Assembly: GCF_012932365.1 (NCBI RefSeq)
Contig: NZ_JAAIIH010000001.1
Span: 62,001 to 126,000, forward strand
Origin: Bifidobacterium moraviense
GTDB taxonomy: Bacteria; Actinomycetota; Actinomycetes; Actinomycetales; Bifidobacteriaceae
Length of the DNA stretch: 64,000 bases
Direction of reading: 5' to 3'
Under the pieces are notes generated by a model. It had not been told where the DNA came from and made no database searches. It saw only the letters and a program-made list of their open reading frames with translations. The stretch's first letter is position 1. Every line of letters starts with the position of its first letter. Of the stretch, positions 63,664 to 64,000 are shown one piece after another. Made by a program: the position numbers and the translations under genes.

Positions 63664-63942
63664 TCAGCCCTGCATCTGCATGGCCTGCGAACGGCGGGCA
63701 CGCATGGCGCGGCGCTTGAGCGCGCGGCGCTCGTCCTCGCTCAGACCGCCCCAGACGCCGTAGTCCTGATTGGTGTCGAGCGCGCACTTCAGGCACGCGT
63801 CGATGACCTTGCACGTGCGGCACACGGCCTTGGCCTCCTCGATCTGCTGATAGGCAGCGCCGGTATTGCCGACCGGGAAGAACAGCTCGGGATCCTTGTC
63901 GCGGCAAGCCGCCTTTGCTCGCCAGTCAAAAGCACTACTCAT
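63664..63942 (-). CDS. WhiB family iron-sulfur transcriptional regulator
   Basis: A 92-residue WhiB-like protein. The [4Fe-4S] ligands are Cys13 and Cys41-x2-Cys44-x5-Cys50, followed by the GVWGGLSEDER turn and a basic C-terminal tail (RRALKRRAMRARR) for DNA contact. A fifth Cys at 53 is extra. Closest in layout to WhiB1/WhiB2 (wblE) types that bind sigma factor. AAGGAAGG precedes the ATG at 63942. The 58 bases upstream to the window end contain a TATCGT box on the minus strand. Likely essential regulator. Confidence 0.95.
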   Translation of the reverse strand: MSSAFDWRAKAACRDKDPELFFPVGNTGAAYQQIEEAKAVCRTCKVIDACLKCALDTNQDYGVWGGLSEDERRALKRRAMRARRSQAMQMQG

Positions 63943-64000
63943 CTGTCGCCTTCCTTACAACGTTCAACGCCCGGCCCTCGCTCCGGGCTCTTACGATAGC

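Overview
The window reads as chromosome of a high-GC Gram-positive actinobacterium, most likely a Bifidobacterium. The reasons are a WhiB regulator, a PdtaS-type histidine kinase, a UPF0182 protein, the block eno-divIC-DUF501-ppx, the pair pth-mfd, a strong C/G third-position bias, and interspersed repeats built around GAGTCGAAGGATCCTTCGACTC. This is judged by family recognition and gene content; no species is assigned.

Layout. 1-3.1 kb: end of an ABC ATPase and its large FtsX/MacB-type permease. 3.1-4.7 kb: a palindrome-rich gap, then a BASS-family transporter read leftward behind what looks like a complete leader-peptide attenuator. 4.7-8.2 kb: a NarL-type response regulator and a fused double sensor kinase. 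8.4-11.8 kb: proline iminopeptidase-like hydrolase, proC and ychF. 11.8-18.1 kb: accessory island of lower GC that begins at the 3' end of ychF, part of which is duplicated. It holds a DUF4160/DUF2442 pair, a HipA-like kinase, an unrecognised soluble + four-TM gene pair with RexAB-like architecture, an Abi HEPN protein and a Fic protein. 18.2-35.3 kb: ordinary metabolic and regulatory genes (acetyltransferases, deformylase, TauE, L,D-transpeptidase, AraC regulators, uracil permease, DEAD-box helicase, SDRs, DMT exporter, nucleoside deoxyribosyltransferase, SGNH hydrolase, GH13). 35.6-42.7 kb: genes around pyruvate (cstA, ybdD, acetolactate synthase, serine dehydratase). 43.8-64 kb: housekeeping core (UPF0182, pth-mfd, AEC permease, eno-divIC-DUF501-ppx, tRNA-Leu, FKBP, greA, hemolysin III, pdtaS, whiB).

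How parts may work together. The most striking signals are (i) the attenuator with three consecutive Ile codons, mutually exclusive hairpins and a terminator before the BASS transporter; (ii) the 6 kb island of candidate phage-defence or dormancy genes abutting a partly duplicated ychF 3' end; inside it, the 309-aa + 175-aa overlapping pair is the best candidate for an undescribed system; (iii) a recurrent promoter layout in which a TANNNT box lies 6-8 nt before the start codon with no Shine-Dalgarno, which suggests leaderless mRNAs. No CRISPR array, integrase, transposase or rRNA gene was seen.
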